From positions 43,451 through 107,450 of the forward strand of contig NZ_PPEK01000010.1 in the NCBI RefSeq assembly GCF_002899715.1: DNA of 64,000 nucleotides. The letters are read 5' to 3'. The notes beneath the pieces were generated by a model, which saw only the letters and a list, made by a program, of their open reading frames with translations, did not search any database and was not told the origin of the DNA. Position numbers and translations under genes: made by a program. Below, one piece after another: positions 42,077 through 50,558 of the stretch (within the stretch, counting starts at the first letter, position 1; each line of letters starts with the position of its first letter). The stretch comes from Enteroscipio rubneri (GTDB taxonomy: Bacteria > Actinomycetota > Coriobacteriia > Coriobacteriales > Eggerthellaceae).

Positions 42077-43132
42077 TTACGGCTCGAGGATGACGCGCAG
42101 GCCTTCGCCGGCGTCGATGAGCTCCATACCCTTCTTCCAGTCGCTCAGCGGAAGGACGAAGTTGGAGACCAGGCTGATGTCCAGGCCGTTGGCCATGAGG
42201 TTGAGCGCCTGGCGCCAGTGCTTGCGCTCGTAGGCGCGCGAGCCGATAATGCTGATCTGACGCATCGCGATGGGGGTCATCGGGATGGTCGAGGGCTTCG
42301 CCGGCAGACCGGTGATGCCGATGCGGCCGCCCTTGGCAACCATCTCGACGGCCTGCTGCACCACGGTGAAGTGGCCGGCCGCGTCGAGGATCATCTCGGG
42401 GCCCTTGCCGCCCGTGAGCTCCTTGACCTTCTCGACGACGTCGCACTCAGAGCCGTTGATGGTGATGGCGCCCAGCTTCTCGGCAACCTCAAGACGCTTG
42501 ACGTCGTTGGCCAGACCGGAGCAGAGGACCTTCTTGATGCCGTAGGCCTGACGCAGCACGGCCACCATAAGCAGGCCGATGGGGCCAGGGCCCATGACCA
42601 GCGCGGTCTCGCCGGCCTCGGGATGGATGCGCTCGACGGCGTTGAGGGCCACGCACAGCGGCTCGAGCAGAGCGCCCTGCACGAAGGACACCTCGTCCGG
42701 CATCGGGATGACGTTGCTGCCACGGATGGCCATGTACTTGGCGAACGCGCCGGGCAGGTCGGTGCCGTAGAAGGGACGGTTGTCGCAGATGTTGACCTGG
42801 CCCTTATCGCAGTAGGCGCAGGTGTTGTCGAACAGCACGGGGTTGGCCGTCACGCGCATGCCCACCTTGAGGTCGGCGGGGGCATTGGGGCCCACCTCGG
42901 CGATGACGCCGGAGAACTCATGGCCGAAGATGGCCGGGAACTGGATGTTGTACGAGTTGGCGATAGCCTCGTTCCAGCCGTGCAGGGAGTGGTCGGTGCC
43001 GCAGATGCCGCACGCCTTGATCTCCATCAGGACTTCGTCGTCCTTGATCTGGGGGATCGGCGCATCTTCGACGTACTCCCACGCGCCGGCCTCGGGCTTG
43101 GTCATGTAAACCGCGTTCATCTTGCCTTCCAT
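42077..43132 (-). CDS. Zinc-dependent medium-chain alcohol dehydrogenase
   Basis: A 351-residue MDR dehydrogenase of the sorbitol/butanediol/threonine dehydrogenase group. The catalytic zinc site is CGICGTDHSLHG near 41 with GHEFSG near 70. The structural zinc lobe reads NTCAYCDKGQVNIC near 103, where the expected first cysteine is replaced by Asp, so structural zinc may be lost. The NAD site MGPGPIGLLMVAVLR is near 180. ATG 43132 follows AAGGGG. It is co-directional with the SDR gene 85 bp upstream; together they probably handle hydroxy/keto intermediates of the same pathway. Confidence 0.92.
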   Translation of the reverse strand: MEGKMNAVYMTKPEAGAWEYVEDAPIPQIKDDEVLMEIKACGICGTDHSLHGWNEAIANSYNIQFPAIFGHEFSGVIAEVGPNAPADLKVGMRVTANPVLFDNTCAYCDKGQVNICDNRPFYGTDLPGAFAKYMAIRGSNVIPMPDEVSFVQGALLEPLCVALNAVERIHPEAGETALVMGPGPIGLLMVAVLRQAYGIKKVLCSGLANDVKRLEVAEKLGAITINGSECDVVEKVKELTGGKGPEMILDAAGHFTVVQQAVEMVAKGGRIGITGLPAKPSTIPMTPIAMRQISIIGSRAYERKHWRQALNLMANGLDISLVSNFVLPLSDWKKGMELIDAGEGLRVILEP

Positions 43133-43217
43133 TGGTGCCCCTTTCGAAAAGAGTCTGCTGAAATGAAAGCCGGAGCGCGTCCCGCGGCCGTCGGACCCGG
43201 GACGCGCCGTTGGATCG

Positions 43218-44012
43218 CTACTGGATGGACCAGCCGCCGTCGAGGATGAGGGTCTGGCCGGTGGTGTAGTTGGTCACAGGCGAGCAGAGGAAGTAGATGG
43301 CCTCGGCCATTTCCTGCAGCGAGCCCATCTTCACCTTGGAGGGCGTACGGCTGTACACGTACTCCTGCTGCGCCGGATTGTCGGCGAAGACCTTCTCGAC
43401 CATCGGGGTCATGACGTAGCCGGGAGCGATGCCGTTGACCTGGATGCCGAACTTCGCGAAGTCGACAGCCAGCGAGCGAACCATGCCCATGACCGCAGCC
43501 TTCGTGATGCTGTACGGAGCGATGTTCTCCATGGCGGAGATGCCGCGCTGCGAGGAGATGATGACCATCTTGCCGCCGTCGGGGTTGTCCTTCATAACGC
43601 GAGCAACAGCCGTAGCCAGGAAGAAGTTGGCCTTCAGGTTGACAGCGAAGATCTTGTCCCAATCAGCCTCGGTGACGTCGATGGAGTTCATGCGCGGCAG
43701 AGAAATACCGGCAGTGGAAACGAGAATGTCGATGCTGCCGAACTCCTCGAGGGTCTTGTCGATCATGGCCTGAACCATGTCGGCCTTGGTGCCGTCGCAC
43801 AGCATGCCGATGGCGTTCGCACCCTCGGCGCGCAGCTCTTCGGCGGTGTCAAGGCAGATCTGCTCAGGCACGCCACAGATCATGAGGTTCGCGCCTGCAG
43901 CTGCGAACTGCTCGGCCGTGGCCTTGCCGATGCCGGAGCCGCCGCCCATGATGATTGCGGTCTTGCCGGCGAGCTGTTCCTTGGGGTCCTTAGAAAACCA
44001 ATTCTTTCCCAT
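43218..44012 (-). CDS. Short-chain dehydrogenase/reductase
   Basis: A 264-residue classical SDR. The cofactor motif is GGGSGIGKATAEQF near 24, the structural NAG-like motif is VSTAGIS near 98 (serine for the usual asparagine), and the catalytic serines and YSITK lie near 150-170. The C-terminus is LILDGGWSIQ. It oxidises or reduces a hydroxyl with NAD(P). ATG 44012 follows GAAGGAAGG. It is likely the first gene of the SDR-alcohol dehydrogenase unit, regulated by the LysR encoded just beyond. Confidence 0.93.
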   Translation of the reverse strand: MGKNWFSKDPKEQLAGKTAIIMGGGSGIGKATAEQFAAAGANLMICGVPEQICLDTAEELRAEGANAIGMLCDGTKADMVQAMIDKTLEEFGSIDILVSTAGISLPRMNSIDVTEADWDKIFAVNLKANFFLATAVARVMKDNPDGGKMVIISSQRGISAMENIAPYSITKAAVMGMVRSLAVDFAKFGIQVNGIAPGYVMTPMVEKVFADNPAQQEYVYSRTPSKVKMGSLQEMAEAIYFLCSPVTNYTTGQTLILDGGWSIQ

Positions 44013-44450
44013 AATGCGACCTTCCTTCGACTACTCCCGTTGATTGCATCCAACCCGTAGACCCCCGAAGGAATCCGCAGGTCAAATCTCAAAACTCTCA
44101 CAAGTTTCTGGCCTTTATTATGGAACGCCGGAGTCGCTCCGTCTAATTGACGTTCGATAAACGAATCATAGACATAAGAAATAATGCACGTTTACCAGCA
44201 TGAATAATTGATGGAGACATTCGTTTTGCAAATAAATTTCCGCATTCGGTCGATTCGGGAAATAGATGACGTTGACTCGGCCGATTACGATGGAGCTGCG
44301 AGGCGGTGGAGGGTCTTCGCCGTCGTTCTCGGAAGTTCCGCACCGCACCTGCCCCGTTCGATCTCGGAGGGTTTCGACGCGGTTTTCAACCGGCCCGACC
44401 GTCCGCTCGGCCGCTCTGTCGGACGGAGTGCCGATGCAACGGTCGAACCG
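44013..44450. other. Intergenic region upstream of the SDR gene
   Basis: An AT-rich 438-bp gap between two same-strand genes that should contain the SDR promoter. I cannot assign boxes with confidence. Near the LysR stop, CGTCCG (44399-44404) can pair with CGGACG, which may end the LysR transcript. There is no gene. Confidence 0.4.
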
Positions 44451-45383
44451 TCAGTGCTCGGAGTCCTCCATGGTGTCTTCAAGCCCGACGATGCCGTCAG
44501 GATACTCGGTGAACCGCGCCGCAAAATCGATGAGCTGGTCGGCTGCGGAGCTACTGGATACGCTGTCCTTGTGCGCCAGATAGATGATGTGGAAAGGCTC
44601 GAGCACCTCTTCGATGGGAATGCTCACGAAACCCTCGCTGAAGCCGTCGTCCAGCGTATTGAGCATGATGGCCACAACCGATTTCTCTGCAACAACCAGC
44701 GATGCAGCGCTGATTTCATCATTGAAGCCCTGCTTTACCGTCAGCCCAACGCGGTGGAACAAGCCGTCAAGTATGGCCCGCACGTAGGACTCGTTGCGAT
44801 ACGAGACGAGCGAGTAGCCGCGCAGATCTTCCAAAGACACCACATCGCGCTTGGCGAGTTCGTGGGAGGCGTCGACTCCGATTACCAGGTTCTGAGAGAC
44901 CATCGGCGTATAGGTTATGCCCTGCTCGTCGCGCAGTTTGCCGCAAAACGCGACATCGAACTTGCCATCGCGCAGGCCCTTGATACACCCGTAGGTAGTA
45001 TCCTGATGGATATCGAACACTATGCCGTCGCCGAACTCTTCGCGAAACGCATTCAAAAGACGCGGCAGAAAATTGCGCTGGATGGAAATGACGGTCCCGA
45101 TGCGAATCTGGCCGCTCAATCCGCTGCTATAGAGTTTCATGAGGTTGACCGCCTTGTCGACCTCATTCAAAGCGAGGCAGATGTGCTCGTTAAACTCGGC
45201 ACCGTAGGACGTGATCCGCACGTTGCGACCGACGCGTTCGAACAGGCGCACGCCCAGTTCCTTTTCCAGGTTGCCGATCGAGTTAGACAGCGACGGCTGC
45301 GTGATGAACAGTTCTTCTGACGCCTTACCGTAGTGCTCCACCTCTGCAAGCTTGCGGAAATAATACAGTTGAGAAAGATTCAT
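44451..45383 (-). CDS. LysR-family regulator, paralogue of the one at 4595
   Basis: A 310-residue LysR starting MNLSQLYYFRKLAEVEHYGK, then FITQPSLSNSIGNLEKELG. It is identical in length and strongly similar in the DNA-binding domain to the LysR at 4595-5527. The effector domain continues from about 90 (LSGQIRIGTVISIQRNFLPR). The start is placed at 45383, skipping five upstream residues. Its neighbours are the SDR, alcohol dehydrogenase and CoA-transferase genes, all on the same strand, and it is their likely regulator. Confidence 0.93.
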   Translation of the reverse strand: MNLSQLYYFRKLAEVEHYGKASEELFITQPSLSNSIGNLEKELGVRLFERVGRNVRITSYGAEFNEHICLALNEVDKAVNLMKLYSSGLSGQIRIGTVISIQRNFLPRLLNAFREEFGDGIVFDIHQDTTYGCIKGLRDGKFDVAFCGKLRDEQGITYTPMVSQNLVIGVDASHELAKRDVVSLEDLRGYSLVSYRNESYVRAILDGLFHRVGLTVKQGFNDEISAASLVVAEKSVVAIMLNTLDDGFSEGFVSIPIEEVLEPFHIIYLAHKDSVSSSSAADQLIDFAARFTEYPDGIVGLEDTMEDSEH

Positions 45384-45737
45384 GCACCCGACCCCCAACT
45401 ATTCCAGAAGACACTTCGACCCTCGCAACTCAATCTTATCACACGGCCCCGACGATACGCATGAAAACCGCAACGAGAAGCGTCCGGATCGATGCATGCC
45501 AGTGATCGCGACGTCCATGTTCGACAGGGCGGCTTTCGAAACGCGTGCGACCGGGTTGTCGTCCCGGACCTCGAGCACGGCGTCGGCCGGAGCGAAGCTA
45601 CCGCGATCGGCAAGCCCAAGGCCGGCGGCGGCATGCGGGACTCGGGACCCGAACCACACCCGATCTCCCGCCCGAGGGCAACCTTTACGCGCTACGGAAA
45701 AGGCCGGGCGCTCACTCGCGTCCGGCCTCGTCTTTCG
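45384..45737. other. Intergenic region without recognisable gene
   Basis: About 350 bp between the LysR start and tRNA-Thr. Open frames here have no ribosome sites or known content, and I see no repeats. Confidence 0.4.
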
Positions 45738-45812
45738 TGGAGCCAGCGACAGGATTCGAACCTGCAACCCGCAGTTTACAAAACTGCTGCGCTACCGTTG
45801 CGCCACGCTGGC
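45738..45812 (-). tRNA. tRNA-Thr (anticodon TGT)
   Basis: On the minus strand the sequence folds as a full cloverleaf: acceptor GCCAGCG pairing with CGCTGGC, D-arm GCGC...GCGC, anticodon stem GCAGT/ACTGC with loop TTTGTAA (anticodon TGT), T-arm CAGG-TTCGAATC-CTG, discriminator T and an encoded CCA. It stands alone. Confidence 0.95.
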
Positions 45813-46087
45813 AAACGCGCCATGCGCCTCTCGACCATCTACCCGACGTCCGAGGCGAAGTCGAATCGTTATCGAAAGCGAGAAGCGCGCTAGCGTATTG
45901 TACGACATCCCCGGCGATTCGTGAAGCGAGGGACGCGCTATGCGGATGGAATTCGAGACCGGCGCCCGCTCTGGCCGCAGACAGCGGTCCAGACCGTGGC
46001 GCGCGCATTTGGCGGTCCGGCATCCGCGCACCTACCGCTTGGTACAGAGCTTGAACGATCCACCAGCCCCGTGGTTTTCTGCTCAGT

Positions 46088-46348
46088 ATGGCATACCGGA
46101 AGACATATGTAGACGTAACCGCACGCATCGACGCCGATGGAAGCATCACCCCGCTCGAAGTTTTCTGGCGCGACGGCCGTCGGTTCGAGATCGACCGCGT
46201 CCATGAGGCTATCCGGAGAACGTCCACGCGCGTTGGCGGAACGGGCATTCGCTACCTTGTCTCAATGAACGGTCGCGAGAAGTACTTGTTCTTCGAAAAC
46301 CCCCGTTGGTTCGTCGAGGAGATCGTGTCTGACAATCGGAATCGATAG
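46088..46348 (+). CDS. Small DUF6504-like protein (paralogue of 36970)
   Basis: An 86-residue protein MAYRKTYVDVTARIDADG, with VFWRDGRRFEIDRV, GGTGIRYLVSMNGREKYLFF and the end ENPRWFVEEIV. It aligns along its whole length with the protein at 36970-37257. Conservation of the DGRRF, GGxGxRY and PRWFVEEIV blocks between two loci argues that both are real genes. Function is unknown. There is no clear ribosome site, so the start is uncertain. Confidence 0.65.
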   Translation: MAYRKTYVDVTARIDADGSITPLEVFWRDGRRFEIDRVHEAIRRTSTRVGGTGIRYLVSMNGREKYLFFENPRWFVEEIVSDNRNR

Positions 46349-46395
46349 CGGCCTGTTCGAACCTTGAAGAGCCGCCCCGCTGCCACATTCGCTCA

Positions 46396-46418
46396 GTGGT
46401 GCGAAGACTTCGCACCAC
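46396..46418. terminator. Perfect dyad after the small DUF gene
   Basis: GTGGTGCGAAG (46396-46406) and CTTCGCACCAC (46408-46418) around one central A, 47 bp after the stop, followed by a C/T-rich tract. It is a terminator-like hairpin or an operator. I see nothing else in the 46349-46711 gap. Confidence 0.5.
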
Positions 46419-46711
46419 TTCCCTTCCCCCCCTCTGGCAGAGCCCGAGTCGCGCGGCACCGACTTGAGCCGTATGCGAGCATCGGGGGGCAGAGGGCTTG
46501 GGCGGATGTTTCTGGCTTTTGGCGGAGCTTTCGAACCGGCACGCGGCCGAGTCCCATGGCAAGCGCTATACTGGATGGCGTTTTGCCAGCGAAGCCGTAA
46601 AGCCGAAAAAGGTGCGCGCGATAGCCAGCCGCTAAGCCGCAAGGCAATGTGATCGGTGCGCATACGTGGGGAAAGGCGCTTACGAGCGAAGGCGATCAGG
46701 AGAATTCCAGC

Positions 46712-47944
46712 ATGTCCATGCACAACAGCACCGCGCACGATGAAGATGCCGTTGAGGAAGTCGTCCCTGGCTCCATCGAAACGGATCCCATCAAGAAAAA
46801 GCTGCCACTTCCGTTGAAACTGTTCGGCGTGATCTGCATCGTCAGCAGCGCCGCCTTCGTGCCGCTTCTGCTCCTCGTGCTCGTGGGGACCGCGCTCCTC
46901 GTCCAGCAGGGCCAGCTGACGGAGGGGCTTTCAACGACCGCTCTCGTGTTCTTCGTCATAGAAGCAACGCTCACGGCAGTACTGGCAGGCATGTTCGCAG
47001 TGCTTGGCGTGCGTCTTTTGCGCGACAAGCGTCGCCACGCGGCCCATCTAGCCGAGGTCATGATCGTCCTGGTCATCCTCATTGCACTCTGCGACATGAT
47101 GCTGAACGGCCTGTCGCCTGATCTCGTCCAGCTGGGCATCACGCTCGTATTGCTCATCGCCCTGGCCTCCTACGTGGATCCGACCCTCGCCGAAGAGCGC
47201 GAGCTGCAGCGCAAGCTGCGCGACATGGAGCTGCGCGAAGACGCCGAGGACGGCACGCTCGGTCGCGACGAGACGGGCAAGGGTTTCATCGCGCTCAACT
47301 TCTTCAACCTCTTTTGGATCTTCGTCGTCTGTTGCGTGCTGGGCCTCGTCATCGAGACCGTCTACCACTTCGCTGTCGTGGTCCCGGGCCACTACGAGAA
47401 TCGAGCCGGGCTCCTCTTCGGGCCATTCTCGCCAATTTACGGATTCGGCGCGGTGCTCATGACCGTGGCGCTCAACCGCTTCCACGATAAGAACGTCGTC
47501 CTCATTTTCCTGGTCAGCGCCGTCATCGGAGGCGCGTTCGAGTACCTTACAAGCTGGTTCATGCAGTTCGCCTTTGGCATTGTCGCCTGGGATTACACGG
47601 GCACATTCCTGTCCATCGACGGGCGCACGAACGGCATGTTCATGGCTATGTGGGGCGTACTCGGCGTGGTATGGATCAAGCTTCTCCTACCTTGGATGCT
47701 CAAGCTGGTAAACATCATCCCTTGGAACTGGCGCTACACGGTCACGTCGGTATGCGCAGCGCTCATGATCGCCGATGGCGGCCTGACGCTCGTCTCGCTC
47801 GACTGCTGGTACCAGCGCATGGCAGGCAACGCGCCCGAATCGGCCATCGAGGAGTTCTGCGCAGACCACTTCGACAACCAGTTCATGGAGGACCGCTTCC
47901 AGAGCATGTCTATCGACCCCTCGAACGCGACTCGCACGCGTTAG
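46712..47944 (+). CDS. CmpB-type putative ABC transporter permease protein
   Basis: A 410-residue membrane protein. The N-terminus is acidic and cytoplasmic (1-30), followed by four hydrophobic helices (about 36-170) and a charged linker. The C-terminal half matches the CmpB family (putative ABC-transporter type IV): FFNLFWIFVVCCVLGLVIET, NRAGLLFGPFSPIYGFGAVL, GGAFEYLTSWFMQ and AMWGVLGVVWIKLLLPWM. Despite the family name, no ATPase is adjacent and the function is unproven. ATG 46712 has AGGAG upstream; an in-frame ATG at 46649 is less likely. Confidence 0.88.
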   Translation: MSMHNSTAHDEDAVEEVVPGSIETDPIKKKLPLPLKLFGVICIVSSAAFVPLLLLVLVGTALLVQQGQLTEGLSTTALVFFVIEATLTAVLAGMFAVLGVRLLRDKRRHAAHLAEVMIVLVILIALCDMMLNGLSPDLVQLGITLVLLIALASYVDPTLAEERELQRKLRDMELREDAEDGTLGRDETGKGFIALNFFNLFWIFVVCCVLGLVIETVYHFAVVVPGHYENRAGLLFGPFSPIYGFGAVLMTVALNRFHDKNVVLIFLVSAVIGGAFEYLTSWFMQFAFGIVAWDYTGTFLSIDGRTNGMFMAMWGVLGVVWIKLLLPWMLKLVNIIPWNWRYTVTSVCAALMIADGGLTLVSLDCWYQRMAGNAPESAIEEFCADHFDNQFMEDRFQSMSIDPSNATRTR

Positions 47945-48006
47945 GAGCGATCGCAGCCTTGGGCCGCCTATCGGCCCGCCCAAGGCATGGCATCTACCTG
48001 CGGCGA

Positions 48007-48402
48007 TCAGGCTTCAACGCCCCGCACCGCTGACAGCGCCGCACGCATGAGCATCTGGCCCAACACGACGCCGATCAAGCACGCGATCACGCTGCCGCCC
48101 GCATAAGCGCCCGCCATGGCGTAGCGTCCGCGGTCGATCAGATTCACCGTCTCGAGAGAGAACGACGAGAACGTGGTGAAGCCGCCGCACACGCCTGTTT
48201 TCAGGAACAGCACTGCATTGGCCGGGAATCCCGGCCATGCGGCAACGGCTTCCATGACCGCGCCGATGGCGACGGCCCCGAGGAAGTTCACGAGCAGCGT
48301 CATGAGCGGGAAATCCCCTCCATAGGGGATGAACTCGACCATCAGATAGCGCGCAACGGCCCCGACGAACCCACCTGCGCCCACGCACAGCAACGAAAAC
48401 AC
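48007..48402 (-). CDS. crcB: Fluoride channel Fluc (CrcB)
   Basis: A 131-residue four-helix membrane protein that exports fluoride. Motifs are GAGGFVGAVARYLM near 8, LLVNFLGAVAIG near 35 (pore Asn) and TGVCGGFTTFSSFSLE near 69 (Phe box and Na-site region). Fluc works as a dual-topology dimer, and only one gene is present here. I see no fluoride riboswitch upstream; the adjacent gap holds inverted-repeat element E. Confidence 0.93.
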   Translation of the reverse strand: MFSLLCVGAGGFVGAVARYLMVEFIPYGGDFPLMTLLVNFLGAVAIGAVMEAVAAWPGFPANAVLFLKTGVCGGFTTFSSFSLETVNLIDRGRYAMAGAYAGGSVIACLIGVVLGQMLMRAALSAVRGVEA

Positions 48403-48629
48403 AACGTCCTCCCTCGCATCAGAATCAGGAAGACATCAGTATACCCCTGCCGAAGCCGCACGCCTCTCGACACGCAGCGCCGCACAACGAGACCCAATCA
48501 GCTTGGGGGGAGCTGCGCAACGAGGCCTGGCGTTGGGAAGCAAGGTGCGTTTGCCCCCCTTGATCACGCGATCCGGATGCCGCGCTGCGCTGAACAGAAC
48601 AAGTGCGGGAAAAATCCCGTTTTCCGTAA

Positions 48630-48770
48630 GAAAAACGAGGTATGGGAGGGATCGGCAAACCACGAGCCCGCGCTGCCTTTTCGCGGCCTGCGCAAACGCG
48701 ATCGCGAAAACGCGCTTCCCCTCCGAAAGGCCCCGAGACCGGCATCGAGGCCTCCCATACCTCGTTTTTC
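48630..48770. repeat. Inverted-repeat element E (CATACCTCGT arms)
   Basis: Perfect 20-bp arms GAAAAACGAGGTATGGGAGG (48630-48649) and its reverse complement (48751-48770), with a 101-bp interior. The right half has a hairpin AGGCCCCGA with TCGAGGCCT around GACCGGCA, then CCCATACCTCGTTTTT and GCAGAATTCG, aligning with element D. Left of it, CGGGA-AAAA-TCCCG-TTTT (48607-48624) looks like a small terminator. It is noncoding. Confidence 0.8.
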
Positions 48771-48889
48771 AAGCAGAATTCGAACTTGGAGCCGCTGGGC
48801 TGACGTCGGATTCAGAGACGCCCTGCTGCGCATGGAGGGCGTCCTCGCGCAGAGGGTGCGCGCGCCGCTTCCCTCGGGACACCTCGCAG

Positions 48890-49303
48890 CTACGCCTGCT
48901 TCTTGATGCTGCTGGCCAGCACCGTGCACACGATGACGAGCGCAAGGCTCACAATCGAAGACCACTGGAACGAGCCCTGCGCAATGCTCATGCCCAGGCT
49001 GATCAGCCCCAACACAACGCCGATGATGCATAGCACGAAGAACGCGCCGATTTTGCGCGGGTTCTTCGCACCGCGCAGGCCGAGCAGCGCGATGATGAGG
49101 TTTACAACCCCGCCCACGACGGTCCCTATGCCCAGCGCGATGCTCATGGCGGCAGCATCCACCGTCGCGCCCTGGGAATCTACAATATTACCCGTGGCGA
49201 ATCCCGAACCGAACGTGAGGAACGCGCCGAAGGCGATCAGGATGACCGCCCATGCGATCAGCAGGATACAGATAATCTTCAACGCTCTTTGGGAACCGGA
49301 CAT
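48890..49303 (-). CDS. Four-helix membrane protein of unknown function
   Basis: A 137-residue protein beginning MSGSQRALKIICILLIAWAV. It has four hydrophobic segments (about 8-30, 52-75, 82-105, 113-132) with a polar loop GNIVDSQGATVDAAA between the first two and a short basic loop RGAKNPRK. The layout resembles small DUF4064-like proteins, but I am not certain of the family. ATG 49303 has GGAAGGGGAAGG upstream; the longer in-frame reading upstream is not supported. Confidence 0.75.
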   Translation of the reverse strand: MSGSQRALKIICILLIAWAVILIAFGAFLTFGSGFATGNIVDSQGATVDAAAMSIALGIGTVVGGVVNLIIALLGLRGAKNPRKIGAFFVLCIIGVVLGLISLGMSIAQGSFQWSSIVSLALVIVCTVLASSIKKQA

Positions 49304-49811
49304 CGGCCTTCCCCTTCCGTTGTAGACGGCGCGAAGCCCGACGCGTCCCCGCAGCAGTGACGATGCGGCGACGCGACGCGATTCCGCCTCCCCAGGCACA
49401 CGCTTATCGCGCGCCACGCGAACCCTCGTCGCGCGTGAGAGAGTATAGCCTGCACCTGCGGTCAATGACCCGACCCATCGTCGATTCAACCATGCGTTTA
49501 ATCAAAGATTTTCAGATGTTTCCGGTTTTCAGCGAGTCTCGATGGCTCCAATGAGCTCAGGCGATTCCGGCGGTTCCCAATGGTTTCGGCGGTTTCGAAT
49601 GATTCCCGGCTGCGTTCCGCGAGTACTTCGGTGCGACTCGAAAAAGTGCGTTGAACGTTGCCGCATCCTCGCTTCAGCCGCCGAACGAGGCCCACGGTGC
49701 GCCGATGCGACCCCCCCCCGAGCAACATACTCTATACGCGTCTTGAACGTATTATTAATAGATGAGGAATATATTCAGCTCGTCTCGAAACGACTCCCAT
49801 ATGATGCTCCC
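49304..49811. other. Intergenic region with short repeats
   Basis: 508 bp with no clear gene. It contains two 19-bp-spaced copies of CGGCGGTTYCSAATG (49568 and 49587), a nine-cytosine run (49711-49719) and an AT-rich segment (49740-49775) that probably holds the promoter of the following regulator. Confidence 0.4.
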
Positions 49812-50069
49812 ATGGATACGACAACGAAAAGGAAGCGTCTAGGAAGCCGCGTGAGGCGGCTTCGCTACGAGCATCAGATCAACCGCAAGCAGTTCGCACT
49901 CATGATCGGCATGGATCGCGGCTATCTTGCGGGAATCGAATCGGGCAAGTACAACGCGACCTTCGACAAGCTCTGCGCCATAGCCGACGGATTCGACATA
50001 ACTTTAGCCGAACTGCTGGCCGAAGTCGACGACGAGCAGGTCGACGAAGACGTCATCGAGCCTCGCTAG
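49812..50069 (+). CDS. XRE-family helix-turn-helix regulator
   Basis: An 85-residue single-domain Cro/CI-type protein. The helix-turn-helix spans about 12-66: LGSRVRRLRYEHQINRKQFA, then MIGMDRGYLAGIESGKYNAT and FDKLCAIADGFDITLAEL. The C-terminus is acidic. ATG 49812 is the first in-frame start; no strong ribosome site is visible, so translation may be leaderless. Its 3' end overlaps that of the convergent wHTH gene by 4 bp. Confidence 0.85.
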   Translation: MDTTTKRKRLGSRVRRLRYEHQINRKQFALMIGMDRGYLAGIESGKYNATFDKLCAIADGFDITLAELLAEVDDEQVDEDVIEPR

Positions 50070-50386
50070 ACCGCTCCGGCTGTCTGAACAGACGCCCTCT
50101 CGCCCTCTCGGATCAGCTTCGTCCCTTTTCGGGTGACCATGTACACGTTCGCCCGCTGGCCGCCGTCCTCGTCGAAGCACGGGACGCGCTGCACGCATCC
50201 CTCCTGCTCCAGCACGCGGCATGCCCTGCGCACGCGCGAAGGCGAGTACCCCAGCGCCCGCTCCATCTCGCGGTATGACACCCGAGCGCCATGAGGCTTA
50301 CCTTTCACGCGCTGCACAATGTACCCGAGCACGTTGCATCGGACGTTCATGGCGACTTCTCTGCTCGTTCTCGGCATTTCGCCCAT
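50066..50386 (-). CDS. Small winged-helix DNA-binding protein
   Basis: A 106-residue protein. The central part reads ARVSYREMERALGYSPSRVR, then RACRVLEQEGCVQRVPCFDE and QRANVYMVTRKGTKLI, a winged helix of the MarR/GntR-like kind with a recognition helix near 50 and a wing near 75. Starts at 50386 or 50377 are both possible (GGGGGA upstream). It is tail-to-tail with the XRE regulator, with a 4-bp overlap. Confidence 0.72.
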   Translation of the reverse strand: MGEMPRTSREVAMNVRCNVLGYIVQRVKGKPHGARVSYREMERALGYSPSRVRRACRVLEQEGCVQRVPCFDEDGGQRANVYMVTRKGTKLIREGERASVQTAGAV

Positions 50387-50558
50387 CCCCCAAAATCTCG
50401 TTCAACGTGATTATTCTCTCCTTTTTGACACGTATACTAGCAGATTACTTGCGATATGTGGAATATATTCATCATTTCTTGAGACCCCCGTGCCCTTACC
50501 GGTCGGTCGCATATAATCCCAACAATGTTACCGATTCTGCACGAGAGAAGGAGCTTTT

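Noticed and set aside
45738..45812. tRNA-Thr as a phage attachment site
   Set aside because: No integrase, repeated tRNA end or phage gene is nearby.
48403..48500. Fluoride riboswitch upstream of crcB
   Set aside because: I could not find the conserved fluoride-aptamer core or pseudoknot near the start; the leader before the next element is short.
48425..48772. Minus-strand 115-codon frame across element E, with a counterpart across element D
   Set aside because: The similarity between the two readings is explained by DNA homology of the inverted-repeat elements; the readings lack starts and protein-like composition.
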